Positions 20,037-36,176 of a stretch of DNA of 64,000 nucleotides are shown here, piece by piece. The notes under the pieces are model-generated. The model saw only the letters and a program-made list of their open reading frames with translations. It searched no databases and was not told where the DNA came from. The stretch covers positions 124,001-188,000 of the forward strand of contig VXAZ01000446.1 in the NCBI GenBank assembly GCA_013399875.1. The letters run 5' to 3'. The DNA comes from Gymnorhina tibicen (lineage: Eukaryota; Chordata; Aves; Passeriformes; Artamidae). Both the position numbers and the translations under genes were made by a program. Position 1 is the first letter of the stretch. Each line of letters begins with the position of its first letter.

Positions 20037-22119
20037 ATTTGTCCTAAACAGATGATGTGTAAGCTCTATGCAACCCACAGAGGCAGGATCTGAAACTGTC
20101 TGTTTTTCTAATCTGGATTCTTAAAAAATAAACCTGTTTCTTCAATTGCTCTGTTCTGATACAGCTTCAGAAAGCTCCATATTAAGAGTCTCTTGAGAGT
20201 AGCATCTTTTACCAACCAAGTAATGTAGCTTAGCTGGTACTCACAGATCTTATTTTCTCTCTTATTTTATACAGAGATCCTCTGCCCCTCCAGAACAACT
20301 ATAATTATTCTATAAAAATAGAGAGCATATGGAGCGCTTTCCTCCAAGCAACAGAGCCGAGCGCTGTAAAAGCCATGAACATAAGCAGTTTATTAGAGGT
20401 GGTTTCCCTTCCCCACCAACTACTGCGAGCTGCTGTGAAATTCTATTGAAGTCGTACTGTGATGGGGTACAAAACAGCTATGAAAGGATTTGACTGCATT
20501 ACACAGGGTTTACTGTTAATTAGCTCTTGTACACATACTCAGTACCAGCATCTTGTACACATACTCAAAACTAGCTTTTTTTTTTTTGTTGAGGAAGTGA
20601 TGATTTGTTGAGAGGATGTCGTTTTTGGATACAAAGCTAGCAATAGGATTGTAATTCGAGTTAACAGCTACACAACATTTTATTTAAGCACTTGACAATA
20701 GTGGGCCTGGCTAATTAGTTTCTGTTAGTTAAAAGGGAAATGTAAATGAAATTTTCTTGGGGCATAAACAGAGACACCAGCTTACTCAGACCAGAACATC
20801 AGTGCTGGTACTGGTTCTTTCCTGTCATATCCACCACATGCTCCTGATCACATCTTTAGATGTACAATCTCACACGCACCAGAAAACAGAAACTTCACTC
20901 CTCCTTTGATGATCTCATCTCTCCTAGTATTAAGGTGAATGAAGCCTAGGAAGGATAAACCAATTAAAATTCATATTTTAGGTAAAAACTTTGTCTACAG
21001 TCTCACTCCAATAACTGCACTAACCAAACTTTTCTGGTGAACTTGAAAGGACCCAGCCTTTTCTGACTGTCTGGAGTATTTTCTTAATGAACAGCAGAGC
21101 ATTATTTTTACAGTTTTTGAATCTTCCTTTTAGACAACAGTTATCCCAATTTTGGGAGCAGACATACTCATCTTTTTGCTGATTGTTCCAGAATGCGCTG
21201 GAATGTGCTATCGTGTGCTATTCCAACCACAAAAAGCACTGACTGCAACTGCCAGAAGGTAGCAAAAGGGGGAGTGGCATTGTAATAAGAGGCAGGAAAA
21301 GAGGATGGATAACTCCTTTGGGCATCCTGGGAAATTCCAGCCACCTTTTGCTTTCCGTCTTTGCTTTGGCGATTTCTAGGAAAGGCTGGTATGGAAGGTG
21401 GAACCAAAACCAAAGCCCTACAGGAATAATCTGTACAGGAGGCTGCATGAGGAGCTATTCTTTTGGACAGAACTCTATTTAACCTAAAGGTTAAAAAAAC
21501 CAAAACTGAACTATGCAGAAAGGAATGCATTGCCAAAAGTAAAGGCTGTTTTCCCACAAACTTGAAGGGACTAAGGATAAGCAGAAAAACTGAAGTTTCA
21601 CCAGTCATTTGGAAAACAAGCCATGTGATGCATATCTGATTCATCTTGATTAAACACGATAGAAAGAATTCCTTTGCTATTCTACCAGGCTCTTACAAAA
21701 GCCCTCAAGTCAATGGATCATGGCATAAACAATTTGCAAACTAAAAACTGGAAAGAAAAGCAACACTGCTATGAAAATGGAAATAGGAAAGGTGAGGAAT
21801 ATCCTGCTGTTTGGGTTAAAGCCCTGCTCTTACTTTCAGCTGCCTGAACAGCAGAAAACCCTGTCCTCTTCAACTCACTGATAATTCACATAAATGGATA
21901 AAACTCAAGTCAATTGATAAGAGTCAGACTGATAATTAATTAAGATTTATAAATCTCAGGAGGGTGCACAATTGTTAAAGGGACACGAAGAAGGTTCTAT
22001 CTAGTGTTAAACACATTCACTTTGGATTTACAACCCTACTGTAACAAAAAGTGTCACTTTGCCAGTGCAGTTTTGCCCGTTTTTAGCCCAAACAGAATAA
22101 ACCATTTTCACAATTTAAC

Positions 22120-22137
22120 AAAAAAAAAAAAAAAAAA
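22120..22137 (+). repeat. Poly(A) run of 18
   Basis: This is an uninterrupted 18-A homopolymer. No LINE or retrocopy body is recognisable on its 5' side, so it is a simple repeat. Confidence 0.8.
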
Positions 22138-23545
22138 GCAGCACAATTTCACAAATCTAATATAGAGGTATGAAATTTCCTTCTTTGCCTTGAAAGAATA
22201 CATACTGACATTTAAACACAGTGCAGTAATTTTCCTAAAATAAATTCAGCAAGGTTGAAACAAACAAAAAAATATCCATCAGATCCAAAGGAAACAGAAA
22301 AAATTTGAGGGCCTTCCTCCTCAGACTGAATGGAGCAGGAGTAAAACAGCTGAACAGAGTAAAACAATTGCTTTCATTTCTGTAGTTTGGTAAGGTCCTT
22401 AAACTTTAGGAAATAATAAGAATACATTTTTTGTATTTGTGATTTGAGTAAAGTTGATGAAACTGGGACCTTTAAAAGTCAGGCAGCTGTTTGGATGAGT
22501 CCATCTGAAAATGAGGCCCCACAGAAGTATCTCAAACTGGATATTCCAGATCAGAAAGATTAAAACAAAATATTGAAATATTGAAAAATTCATCTTCTGT
22601 TGCTTATTCATTGGCTAATGAATTAAGTCAGAACTTATATTGATTTAATACACAAATGTACCATTTGATAGCATTTGTAGTGCACTGTTTTTCAAGTCCA
22701 AATATGCTCTCCCTCATAACCTAGAAATAGGAATATTCACATTACGTACACAATTAGGAAGGAAAGGCAACCTTAAAACCTTTTGAAAAAGACAAGGAAA
22801 AACCTCAGATTGAAATCCTTAATGAGGTGGGTTTGATTGAAATTATGCATTTTTCATCTAGTCTTAGCTCAGGAGAGTAATCCCAAAGCCTAGAAGTCAT
22901 ATTAACCAGTTTGAATTTAAAAATGAACAAACCTCAATGGCAATGTAGGGCTTTCATGAAAAAGAATGCAGAGTAAAGCCTCCGTTAATTTGTTTTAATT
23001 GTCATTACTAAAAAATAAAATGCTGAAAGATTACAATTTTTCTTTTACATAGAAAATGAAAAAATCAAATAATAATGTTATGTGAATTAAGGAAGAAATT
23101 TGGTTTTGCTAAAATAGTTACTTTTTCAAGAGAAGGTGTATGGAAGAAAGAGGTTCATTTGCTTTTAAATTCTGTCTTAAACAAAAACCAAAGAAACCCT
23201 AATAAAGAGAAAACAAGTGGATTCCAATTTTACCAGAATTTTCACCATCTAACAAAATTTAATCTGGAAACATGCATGTCTACAGGAAATTTCAGAATTT
23301 AATCCTTATTGATTTAAAAAAAACCCAACCAATAAAAAAAGGCATTTTCTAATCAGCCTAAATGAGCAGAATATTTAACTGGCTTTCAAACAGAAAAGCA
23401 AATTTGGATGTAGAGAGGCAGATCTCACTTAAGGACAAGTTGTATTCTCCCCATAATGTGTGTTTCTGGACAAACTGGGTAGTATGACATTCCTGTGGCA
23501 GGCAGGGCAAGCCCCTGGGCACGAAGGATGGGGTGGGGATGTTAC

Positions 23546-23620
23546 CTAGCGTGCTGTGGCAAAGTGGACTGCCGTGTCCATGGATAGTAAATGCAGTCAT
23601 GACTAGCGGGGCCTCTACAC
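23546..23620 (-). CDS. ERBB4: ERBB4 exon 16, alternative juxtamembrane exon JM-a
   Basis: This 75-bp exon encodes [15 protein letters not shown] followed by RQSTLPQHA and a split Arg. It is the juxtamembrane segment that makes ERBB4 sheddable: ADAM17 cuts close to the membrane and gamma-secretase then frees the intracellular domain. The acceptor is attgcctgcag with a poor pyrimidine tract, and the donor is gtaacat. Both Cys residues that pair with domain IV are kept. The tract WTGHSTLP of human (from memory) is WTRQSTLP here, so the residue on the amino side of the reported cut is Gln rather than His and the one before it Arg rather than Gly. Confidence 0.96.
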
Positions 23621-23738
23621 CTGCAGGCAATTACAGAACAAACCACGTCATTGCCACTCCCCAGGACATGCACACGCATGCGCCCTTGTCCACACGTGCG
23701 GGATGGAGACACACAGGCAGCCAGCACCCAGCCAGTAC
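23621..23738 (-). other. ERBB4: 118-bp intron between the alternative JM-b and JM-a exons
   Basis: This is the shortest intron in the window by an order of magnitude. It is GC- and CpG-richer than the flanking introns. It carries two GCATG cores on the transcribed strand and ends in a weak, purine-interrupted pyrimidine tract before tgcctgcag. A possible branch site, caatgac, lies roughly 30 nt before JM-a. At 118 bp it is long enough to be spliced, so inclusion of both exons is physically possible. Confidence 0.85.
23667..23681 (-). promoter_or_regulatory. Paired GCAUG elements (candidate RBFOX sites) between JM-b and JM-a
   Basis: On the transcribed strand this stretch reads GCATG at 23681-23677 and again at 23671-23667. 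The second is part of a full TGCATG at 23672-23667. The two cores are spaced 10 nt apart. They start about 57 nt after the JM-b donor and end about 46 nt before JM-a. RBFOX proteins bind (U)GCAUG, promote an exon that lies upstream of the motif and repress one that lies downstream. This position would favour JM-b over JM-a where RBFOX is abundant (heart, muscle, neurons). The motifs are seen directly; the function is inferred. Confidence 0.5.
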
Positions 23739-23783
23739 CTATCCATCAGCCCAATGCAGTCCTCCAGGTGTGGCCCTATGCAC
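23739..23783 (-). CDS. ERBB4: ERBB4 alternative juxtamembrane exon JM-b
   Basis: This 45-bp exon encodes [14 protein letters not shown] plus a split Arg. It replaces the JM-a segment between domain IV and the membrane. The JM-b form lacks the site cut by ADAM17, so in mammals it is not shed and is favoured in heart and some neural tissue. The match is to human [14 protein letters not shown] as I recall it, with SSI changed to PHL. Splice sites are intact: acceptor tttgctgcag behind a 23-nt unbroken pyrimidine run, and a rather weak donor gtactg. It starts and ends in the same phase as JM-a and lies 118 bp before it in the transcript. I number exons by the JM-a transcript; some papers call this exon 15. 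Confidence 0.93.
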   Translation of the reverse strand: MHRATPGGLHWADG

Positions 23784-29282
<5,499 letters not shown>

Positions 29283-29376
29283 CGGCCCGTAGCACGTGAT
29301 CATGTTTTCCTCCATCTTTTCACACTGGGGATCACACTCCACACAGACAGAACCATTTGCAAATTCTCGGAATTCC
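29283..29376 (-). CDS. ERBB4: ERBB4 exon 14 (domain IV)
   Basis: This 94-bp exon completes a Gly and reads [20 protein letters not shown] then [11 protein letters not shown], ending on a codon boundary. It encodes a disulfide module of domain IV, and Asn-Gly-Ser is a potential N-glycosylation site. The acceptor is tttctcag and the donor is gtaagaac. The segment before the last Cys, EENMITCY, differs from the EDGLLTCH I recall in human, with no length change. Confidence 0.97.
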
Positions 29377-31438
29377 CTGAGAAAATATTTTGCAGGCAGG
29401 TTAGGAGAAAGCTGACTCCAGCCCAAAACAGAGCCCACCTGATGGGCTGGGTCTTCACCTGATGGAACTGATCTCAGGGGCACTGAGGCCAGCAGCCTGT
29501 CACAGCAGCTGAGGACAGGCCACCCTCTCATCCACAGCCAGGTGAAGCAGAGACACCTTCTTCACCAGCATAAAACTACAGTAGGGGCTTTCCTCTCATT
29601 AAGAAATACAGACTTCATTAACAGGACAAAATTTCTGACTTCTTGATTTTCATCTACAGGATTGTCACTCGTGGATCAGATTCAGGAAGCCACTTGTCAC
29701 ATGTGAGCATTGATGACACAGCTGCCCTTGTTGCAGGGAGGTCTCTATGAACACGTTTTAAAGCCCGTTCTCCAAAAGGCTCATAATGTTTTCAGCAATA
29801 ATTCTAGACTGAGGTCTGAATCTATAAAATGTCAAAACAAATCCTTTTAATCATTTATTTCATGTATCCACAAGAAACTACCACTCAAGTGACTTTTTTT
29901 ATTAACCACTTTTAAGGGGGGAAAAAAGGTAGTGATGGCAGGTTGAATTTCTTCCTTCAAACATTTCAGCTGCCAGTTGCCCCTCACCACAAACCTCCAG
30001 CACTCTCCCAACACAATTCATCCCACCTTCTTCTAGGCCAAGATGAATTCACATCTAAGCAGGTTGTTTCTCTCCCACTAAAGACAGAATCTTTGTAGTA
30101 GACTCAGAATGGACCAACACAAGCTTTGCAGGTGGATCCCATCTTGCTGCATTAACCAATTACAATATTTGCATTAACCAGTTACAGACATGCTGCACAC
30201 TCATGTTAGTGGGCTCCAGTAGCACCCAGGTAAAGGGTGAAGGCTCTGAGCTCAGCTGGTCACTGCTCACCCTCCATTCCTCTACAGCCATTAGGACCTG
30301 CTGAGGATATCAGGACTGAGCTGAGGGAAACCTCACTCGAGTGCTGCAACAGAGCTCACCCTTCCCTGGCTCTGGGAGTGGATTTTTGCTACTGAGTACT
30401 AAAACAGATGTCAAATACAGCTTGACCCCACCCTGAAGAACTGTTGCTGCCCTACAACACGAATGTGCTGAGCTCTCCAACAAACAAAAAATTTCTCCCC
30501 AAGCCCAGGTTACAAATATTTTCACATAATTAGGACAGAACTGAGCCTGTGGAAAGTGTAAATACCATTCACTGATGGATACAGAACAGAACACATTAAT
30601 TGAGTCTCATCATGCTCTTACTGTGACAGGCTCCATGGCAGCAAAAGACACCAAGGGGGGACCAACTTATTCCAGTGCACTGACAACACAACTGGGGTCT
30701 GCAACTCTTCTTCTTATTGGGGGGCGAAGGGGCAGGAGAGAAGAGGAGCTTTTAAGCACATAAAACTGTGCTCTGACAAGGTATTTTTTGCATGCCTTCT
30801 CCAGATGGAAGAGTTGAGAATATTTTCATGCGTATGTGGGAGTTCATTCGGCTCAGTTCAGCTTTATCTTTCTGTCATAAGGCAGATTCAACCACCTTAT
30901 GCTGTGTAGGTATTCCCCCAGCATAAGCAGCAGAAGGAAAAGGTGGAAGAACTCCTGCTGGGTTTTTAAATTTATATTTGTGTGTGCAATTACACAGTGC
31001 ATTATGAAAAAGAGAGTGAGTTTTTCTACTTTGGGGTCCTTATTCAGAGAATTTCTTTATCAGATGCCTGAATCCAACTCATCTGAAAGAACATAATTGT
31101 ATGGTTCTGAACAGGGGTATCAAGTAGGGATAAATGGTGAGGGGTTTTTTGTAACTTTTCACCTAAATCAAATTGTTCACGTTACCAGCAATGCAAAAGG
31201 TGCAAGGTGATGATGCTGCATGAAAACTGTAGTCAGCAGAATACCAGGGAAAACTTTCTACACATGTTCAGATTTAGAAATCCTTAAATCTTAGCCCATG
31301 ACACGTTTCACTCAAAATCAGTAATATTGGCAATGGAGCCAGATACTGATTAATGCAAACCCCAAATGACTTGCTCACTGAAGTCCTCAACAATGTTAAT
31401 TAGCAGCTTCAGGGAAAAGCACAAGGGGAATGTCTTAC
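29377..31438 (-). other. ERBB4: ERBB4 intron 13
   Basis: This 2062-bp intron has GT-AG ends. No mobile element, RNA gene or extra exon was recognised. Confidence 0.83.
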
Positions 31439-31571
31439 CCATCATAGAGGTTGCAGGAGTCTATGCAGGTCCTCCCCCTGATGAAGCGCTTGCAGGACAG
31501 GCACTGGTCTGGCCCTGGCCCCCAGCAGCCATCACTGGAGCACAGCTCATTGCACACCATGCCATCAGCAG
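31439..31571 (-). CDS. ERBB4: ERBB4 exon 13 (start of cysteine-rich domain IV)
   Basis: This 133-bp exon completes a Thr and reads [20 protein letters not shown], then [19 protein letters not shown] and NLYDG, with the last Gly split. It opens the second furin-like cysteine-rich domain (domain IV), recognisable from [11 protein letters not shown]. The acceptor is tctctgcag and the donor is gtaagaca. Every Cys of the module is kept. Differences from human as recalled are Glu for His after CN and several changes in [11 protein letters not shown]. Confidence 0.97.
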
Positions 31572-34030
31572 CTGCAGAGAGAGGGGATGCTGTCAGTAAT
31601 GCACATAGCCCTCCCAAATCCAAGGGAAAACATTCTGTCAGCATCCCAACACACTCAGAAACATAACCAGAATGTTCCCATTTTCCAGAAACAGGACAGA
31701 AAAAAAGCATAAAATCACCATCATGCCACAACACAAACAGAGCACTCCGCTGGAGTAATATACACATTCCTGGTCTGCTCCTTTCAGAAAAAACAGTGGG
31801 AAAAAGATTTAAGAGAGTGCTGCAAGGATAATCAAAACCAGAGAAGAGTTTCTAAACCAGGAATAAACAGAGCAGCAGCCTCAGAGATGGGGGAGAAAGG
31901 ACATGATTAAAGCTTCTAAAATCTGAATGGCAAGGAGGGGTGAGTAAGCATGAAACAATTGTTCACTGCTTCTTCCAAGTCCCTCATGGGCATTCAAAGG
32001 GACAGGAATCCAATAGGGTTCAAATTTGAGATTTTTCTTCATAGAAAGTAAAGATCAACCTGTAGAATTCCCTGACACAGGACATGGTAAATGCCAAAAA
32101 TTTAAAGGATTCAAAAAATCAATTGTCTAAATCCACAAAAGTTCTATTAAAATAAATATAAAATGCTACCTATGAATTGAGGACTCTCTGAAATAAAACT
32201 TATGGACAGCGTGGAAAAAGTTGTAGGAAAGACACCATTAATTGTGGTTTTAAAATTATTTATTGCAAAACCACCTGAAGAGCCAAAGAACCTTTATATT
32301 AAAACCCTCAAGCCCACACTGAAATACACAATGAACTAAGGGTTAGAGGGAAAGTTTGTTTCAACAGTGTAAGTCTGTATTTTTATTTTATATAAATCAT
32401 TCTCTATGTAAATATCTAGATGATGTGACAGATGGAGAAAATGACTGAAGAGCAAAAGGAAACACATTATTTCTCCAGCATCTGAAGAAAATCCAGGTGC
32501 ACTTTCAGCCTAACCCTGGCATGTGAAAGGACAGAATTAATTTGAATTTATTTTTGCACAATGCAGTTTTACACAAACAAAAAATTTTACACAAACAAAA
32601 AACCTAAATCCATTTGTTTTACACAAGCAAATGGATTACACACTGGACTAAGTAAATTAAACCCAGCAAGGACCTGAAATATCAGAGATGGCAACAATAC
32701 AGACACTTGTTTGCTTTTTAAACCATTGAAAACAACTTAGGAGGAATAATAAATGAAAAGGAGGCGTGCTGGTTGAATTCTACCACCCCCTCCAATACTA
32801 TCTTATTATACTATCACAAATAACCTCAGGCATGAGAAGCGTGTGCATGTTTTATCAAGGTTGGGATTTAGGTTTTTTCTTTTTATATCACATATACTTT
32901 TTTAAATGCCAACATCTAAAATGAATTTAGAAGTATCTTTTTGGTTTTTCTTTTGCCTCAAACCTCCAATCACATACAGCCAAATAAAAAATTATTACAT
33001 TTAGGAGCCATTCCAGGTGCTCAATATGCTTTAAAGTGTATTAATTATCACAGATTCCAGCACAGCAAGAGGGACTCAGGAGGCCATTTCAGAGAGATAC
33101 CTTGTCCTCCTTCCCTGAGTTCTGCTGCTGCAGTCAAATGAGCCGCACCAGCACAGCCAGGATGAGCAGAGACACAAAATTCAGGTTCTCATTACTGTCC
33201 TAACCCTGACTTTCTTTTAAGCATAGTGACATTTTTATAACTATCAGATGTCAGCAGTTCCACTATGCTGCCACTGGCTGAACCTGCAAATAAAAACAAA
33301 AGGAAAAACCACAAACCCAGAAACTATCCTAGTTACAATTACGCAAACTTTTTATACAGTTCCATATGGTTTTTGTTTTCTAATCAATGAGTCATTTTAA
33401 ATCTTTGTCACACAACAAAGAAAAACTTAACCTGGTTTGGAGATCCCTTTGTTTCTCATTTTTAATTTTAAGAATATTGCTAACTCTTCTGATTTTGTTT
33501 TCCACACTCAATACAGAAAGGCAGTTTCCTGTTTGCTTTCTCACCTTCTTTTGTAACTCGAAATTGTGATTTACTACTAGTGATTTCCTTTCTTTTCATT
33601 TTTCTCACCCGTCAAACTACTCTGGGATCAGAATTTATTTGCACGGAGTGTTTCACTAAAATATCCTTCCAAATAACAAGGGATATTATTACAAGATAGC
33701 TCAGAAAATACAGTGAGTAACTTTACACAAATAAAAAGAGAACTTTTCAATAAAGAAAATTGTGATTACCCCATTAAAATGTAGCCAACACAGTGCCTGG
33801 AGTCTTAGGAAAAAAGCAACAGAAACAAAAAATTTGTGATTTCCTCCTGAAATGTTTTCATAAATGAATCTTGGCAAGGAGAGAGTTGTTGTTTTGACAA
33901 CTTATAAAACCTCATTTCTCTTGCCTTTCTCTTCTTTAATTGTGTGGATAGCTAGAGAAATTTTTCGATTTTTGACACATTATTTGGCATTTCCATGGGC
34001 TGAGCATGTTCTGCAGATCCAGCATATCAC

Positions 34031-34084
34031 ATGTGGAAGGAAATAAGAATATTTCCTTCCTTATGTGGAAGGAAATAAGAATAA
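34031..34084 (+). repeat. Tandem 22-bp repeat (32-bp spacing) with a perfect 10-bp hairpin
   Basis: atgtggaaggaaataagaat occurs at 34031-34050 and again at 34063-34082. Between the copies atttccttcc (34051-34060) is the exact reverse complement of ggaaggaaat at 34035-34044 and again at 34067-34076. The middle arm could therefore pair with either copy. Confidence 0.85.
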
Positions 34085-36086
34085 TGTTCTTGACAGGAAC
34101 TGGATTTTGTCAGGAGTTTTAGAAGAAGGGCTCATTTTTTATAAATGGGGTCACAGAGGTTAGAAGGAGAAGGTTCAATGTTTTTCCCCAACCTAAATAG
34201 AACACAAGAAAATTAGCTACTAAAAAAAGAAGAATTATTGTTATTTGGCTATACACTTCTGGGCCTGATCCAAAGCTCCATACACTGAGTAGAAAAACTC
34301 CTGCAGACTTCAATTAGCTTTACATATGATTAGCTTTAAGTAATCATTTATTCATTATTTATTGGTGGTTAGATTGATATAATTCATAATAATCACATCT
34401 GTAACAACCTTTGCCTCGAAGGGTTTCACCTTACACTGCAGGTGTCACTAAAGCTGAGAGAATTGTTTAAGTAACTTTGGATAAAAGAACATTTTTTTCC
34501 GCATTTATTTTGTGTGCACTCATATTTCACATGAGTCACCTCTGACTTTTCCATAAAAAGAAAACCATGCTGGAAAAAAAAAGGCAGACTTTTTGCTTCA
34601 GTATGGAACAAGGGTGAAACCTACCTACCCTTTCCGTGGTGATTTCTTCCATTCCCTGTGCACACAAACTTGGACATTAACATTTCTATCCCTGAAAGTG
34701 TGTAGGGAAGTGAAGAAGGGAGAGGTCACGTTCCTTCCATGTACACCCTCTTTCTGGCCCTGCGTGGCACCATCTTAGAAAGACAACACAAAGCACTAGA
34801 GCACCCCGGGGGTTTATGGATTTTTTTTTTTTTAATTAAAAACACACACATATATTTTGCTCCTGTATTTTCAGCATTCTACAAAAAACAGAAGTCTGCC
34901 CTAGGCTTTTAATCTATTTAAAAAAACCATCATTGAGGCAGCAAAAGATTTGGGGACTATTTTAACATTGTTAAGAAGTGGTGTAAACAGCAGGATGAAA
35001 TAATTGAGAGTATAAGGAGTATAAAGTATATTTTGAATGCTGGAAAATTTTGTAGCATTTTCCACTGGCTAAAGTCTGTTGTCTTTGTCTTCTCCATTGA
35101 AAAAAAAAATCAGAGTTTTTGCCAAACTCTGTTGTACCAGTGTTATCTCAAAGATGAAGCATTAATACAGACCAAACTTTTCCACATAAATTTTACTCCC
35201 CCTGCAACTTTTCAGTACTTCCTCACTGATGTAGAGTCAGCTGAACGCAGCATTAAATGGTATGGAAAAGATAGCATCACCTTGTGATAGATTATAAAAG
35301 CCACTCAAATACAATGGTGACTAGAAGCTCATACATGAGTTTTCAGAAAAGCTACACATTGATAGAAAAAGTTTGCTGTATTTGCTTTAAGCCATTAACA
35401 ACCACTGGGTAGAAAGGAAAAAACCCCAAGCTAATAGTAGCTCAAAATATACGAAGAAGTAATACTAAATACCTGAGAGTGGCTGTAAAAATTAACTTTG
35501 TTTAGACTGGTTTCTTGACTGAAAACCATGTGAAAAAAAATCTTTGGTGGGTATTTTTGCTGGCTACCATGCAAGCAAACAGACAGCATTTCTGCCACAG
35601 AGCATGGATTCTGATCCTCCAAATATTTACTTACACATCTCCTTCCCCATTTTGGTGAGGCTCATTTGGCACTCAAGAGGTGTGGGCATGTGCCCAAACA
35701 TCTGCAGGATCAGTGTCCAGAACAGGCAAAATAGGGGAAAGGCAGAAATGGAAACCCTAGATGCTCTCTCTCAGATCCCACACTGTCAGGCAGTGGAAGG
35801 TGCAGGGAAAACTCTCCTAAATCCCAGTCTGTTGGCTTATCCTGGAAATGACGGATGATCCAAAGGGTGCTGGAGAATTGCATCTGGCTCCATGGGCCAG
35901 TGCTGCCTTACTCCAAGTGATCCTGCAGAGCTTAATGAGACATCCAACCTTCAGCAGAACCCATTTAACCCCAGAGAGGTGTCAGCTGACAGGCAGAGCT
36001 GAAGCAGCAGCAAAGCTCTTCTCAGCTAATGCTGACTCTCAAAGGGCCAAAAAACATCAGTCAATTCACTCACACAGATATGCAAA

Positions 36087-36176
36087 GAGAGGAAACCACT
36101 GTTCCTCTTGGGATTGCACTGCCTTCCATTCAGAGAGAAGAAGCCACTGTTCCTATTAGGATTGCACTGCCTCCCA
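36087..36176 (+). repeat. Two-copy tandem duplication, 48-bp period
   Basis: Copy one at 36087-36128 and copy two at 36135-36176 share ccactgttcct, then attgcactgcct, with a handful of differences. The divergence shows the duplication is not recent. Confidence 0.8.

Noticed and set aside
21168..21644. Minus-strand 158-codon frame in intron 16
   Set aside because: It has the same strand as ERBB4 but no splice sites in phase, no recognised domain and no resemblance to ERBB4. It is the kind of chance frame expected in 17 kb of intron.
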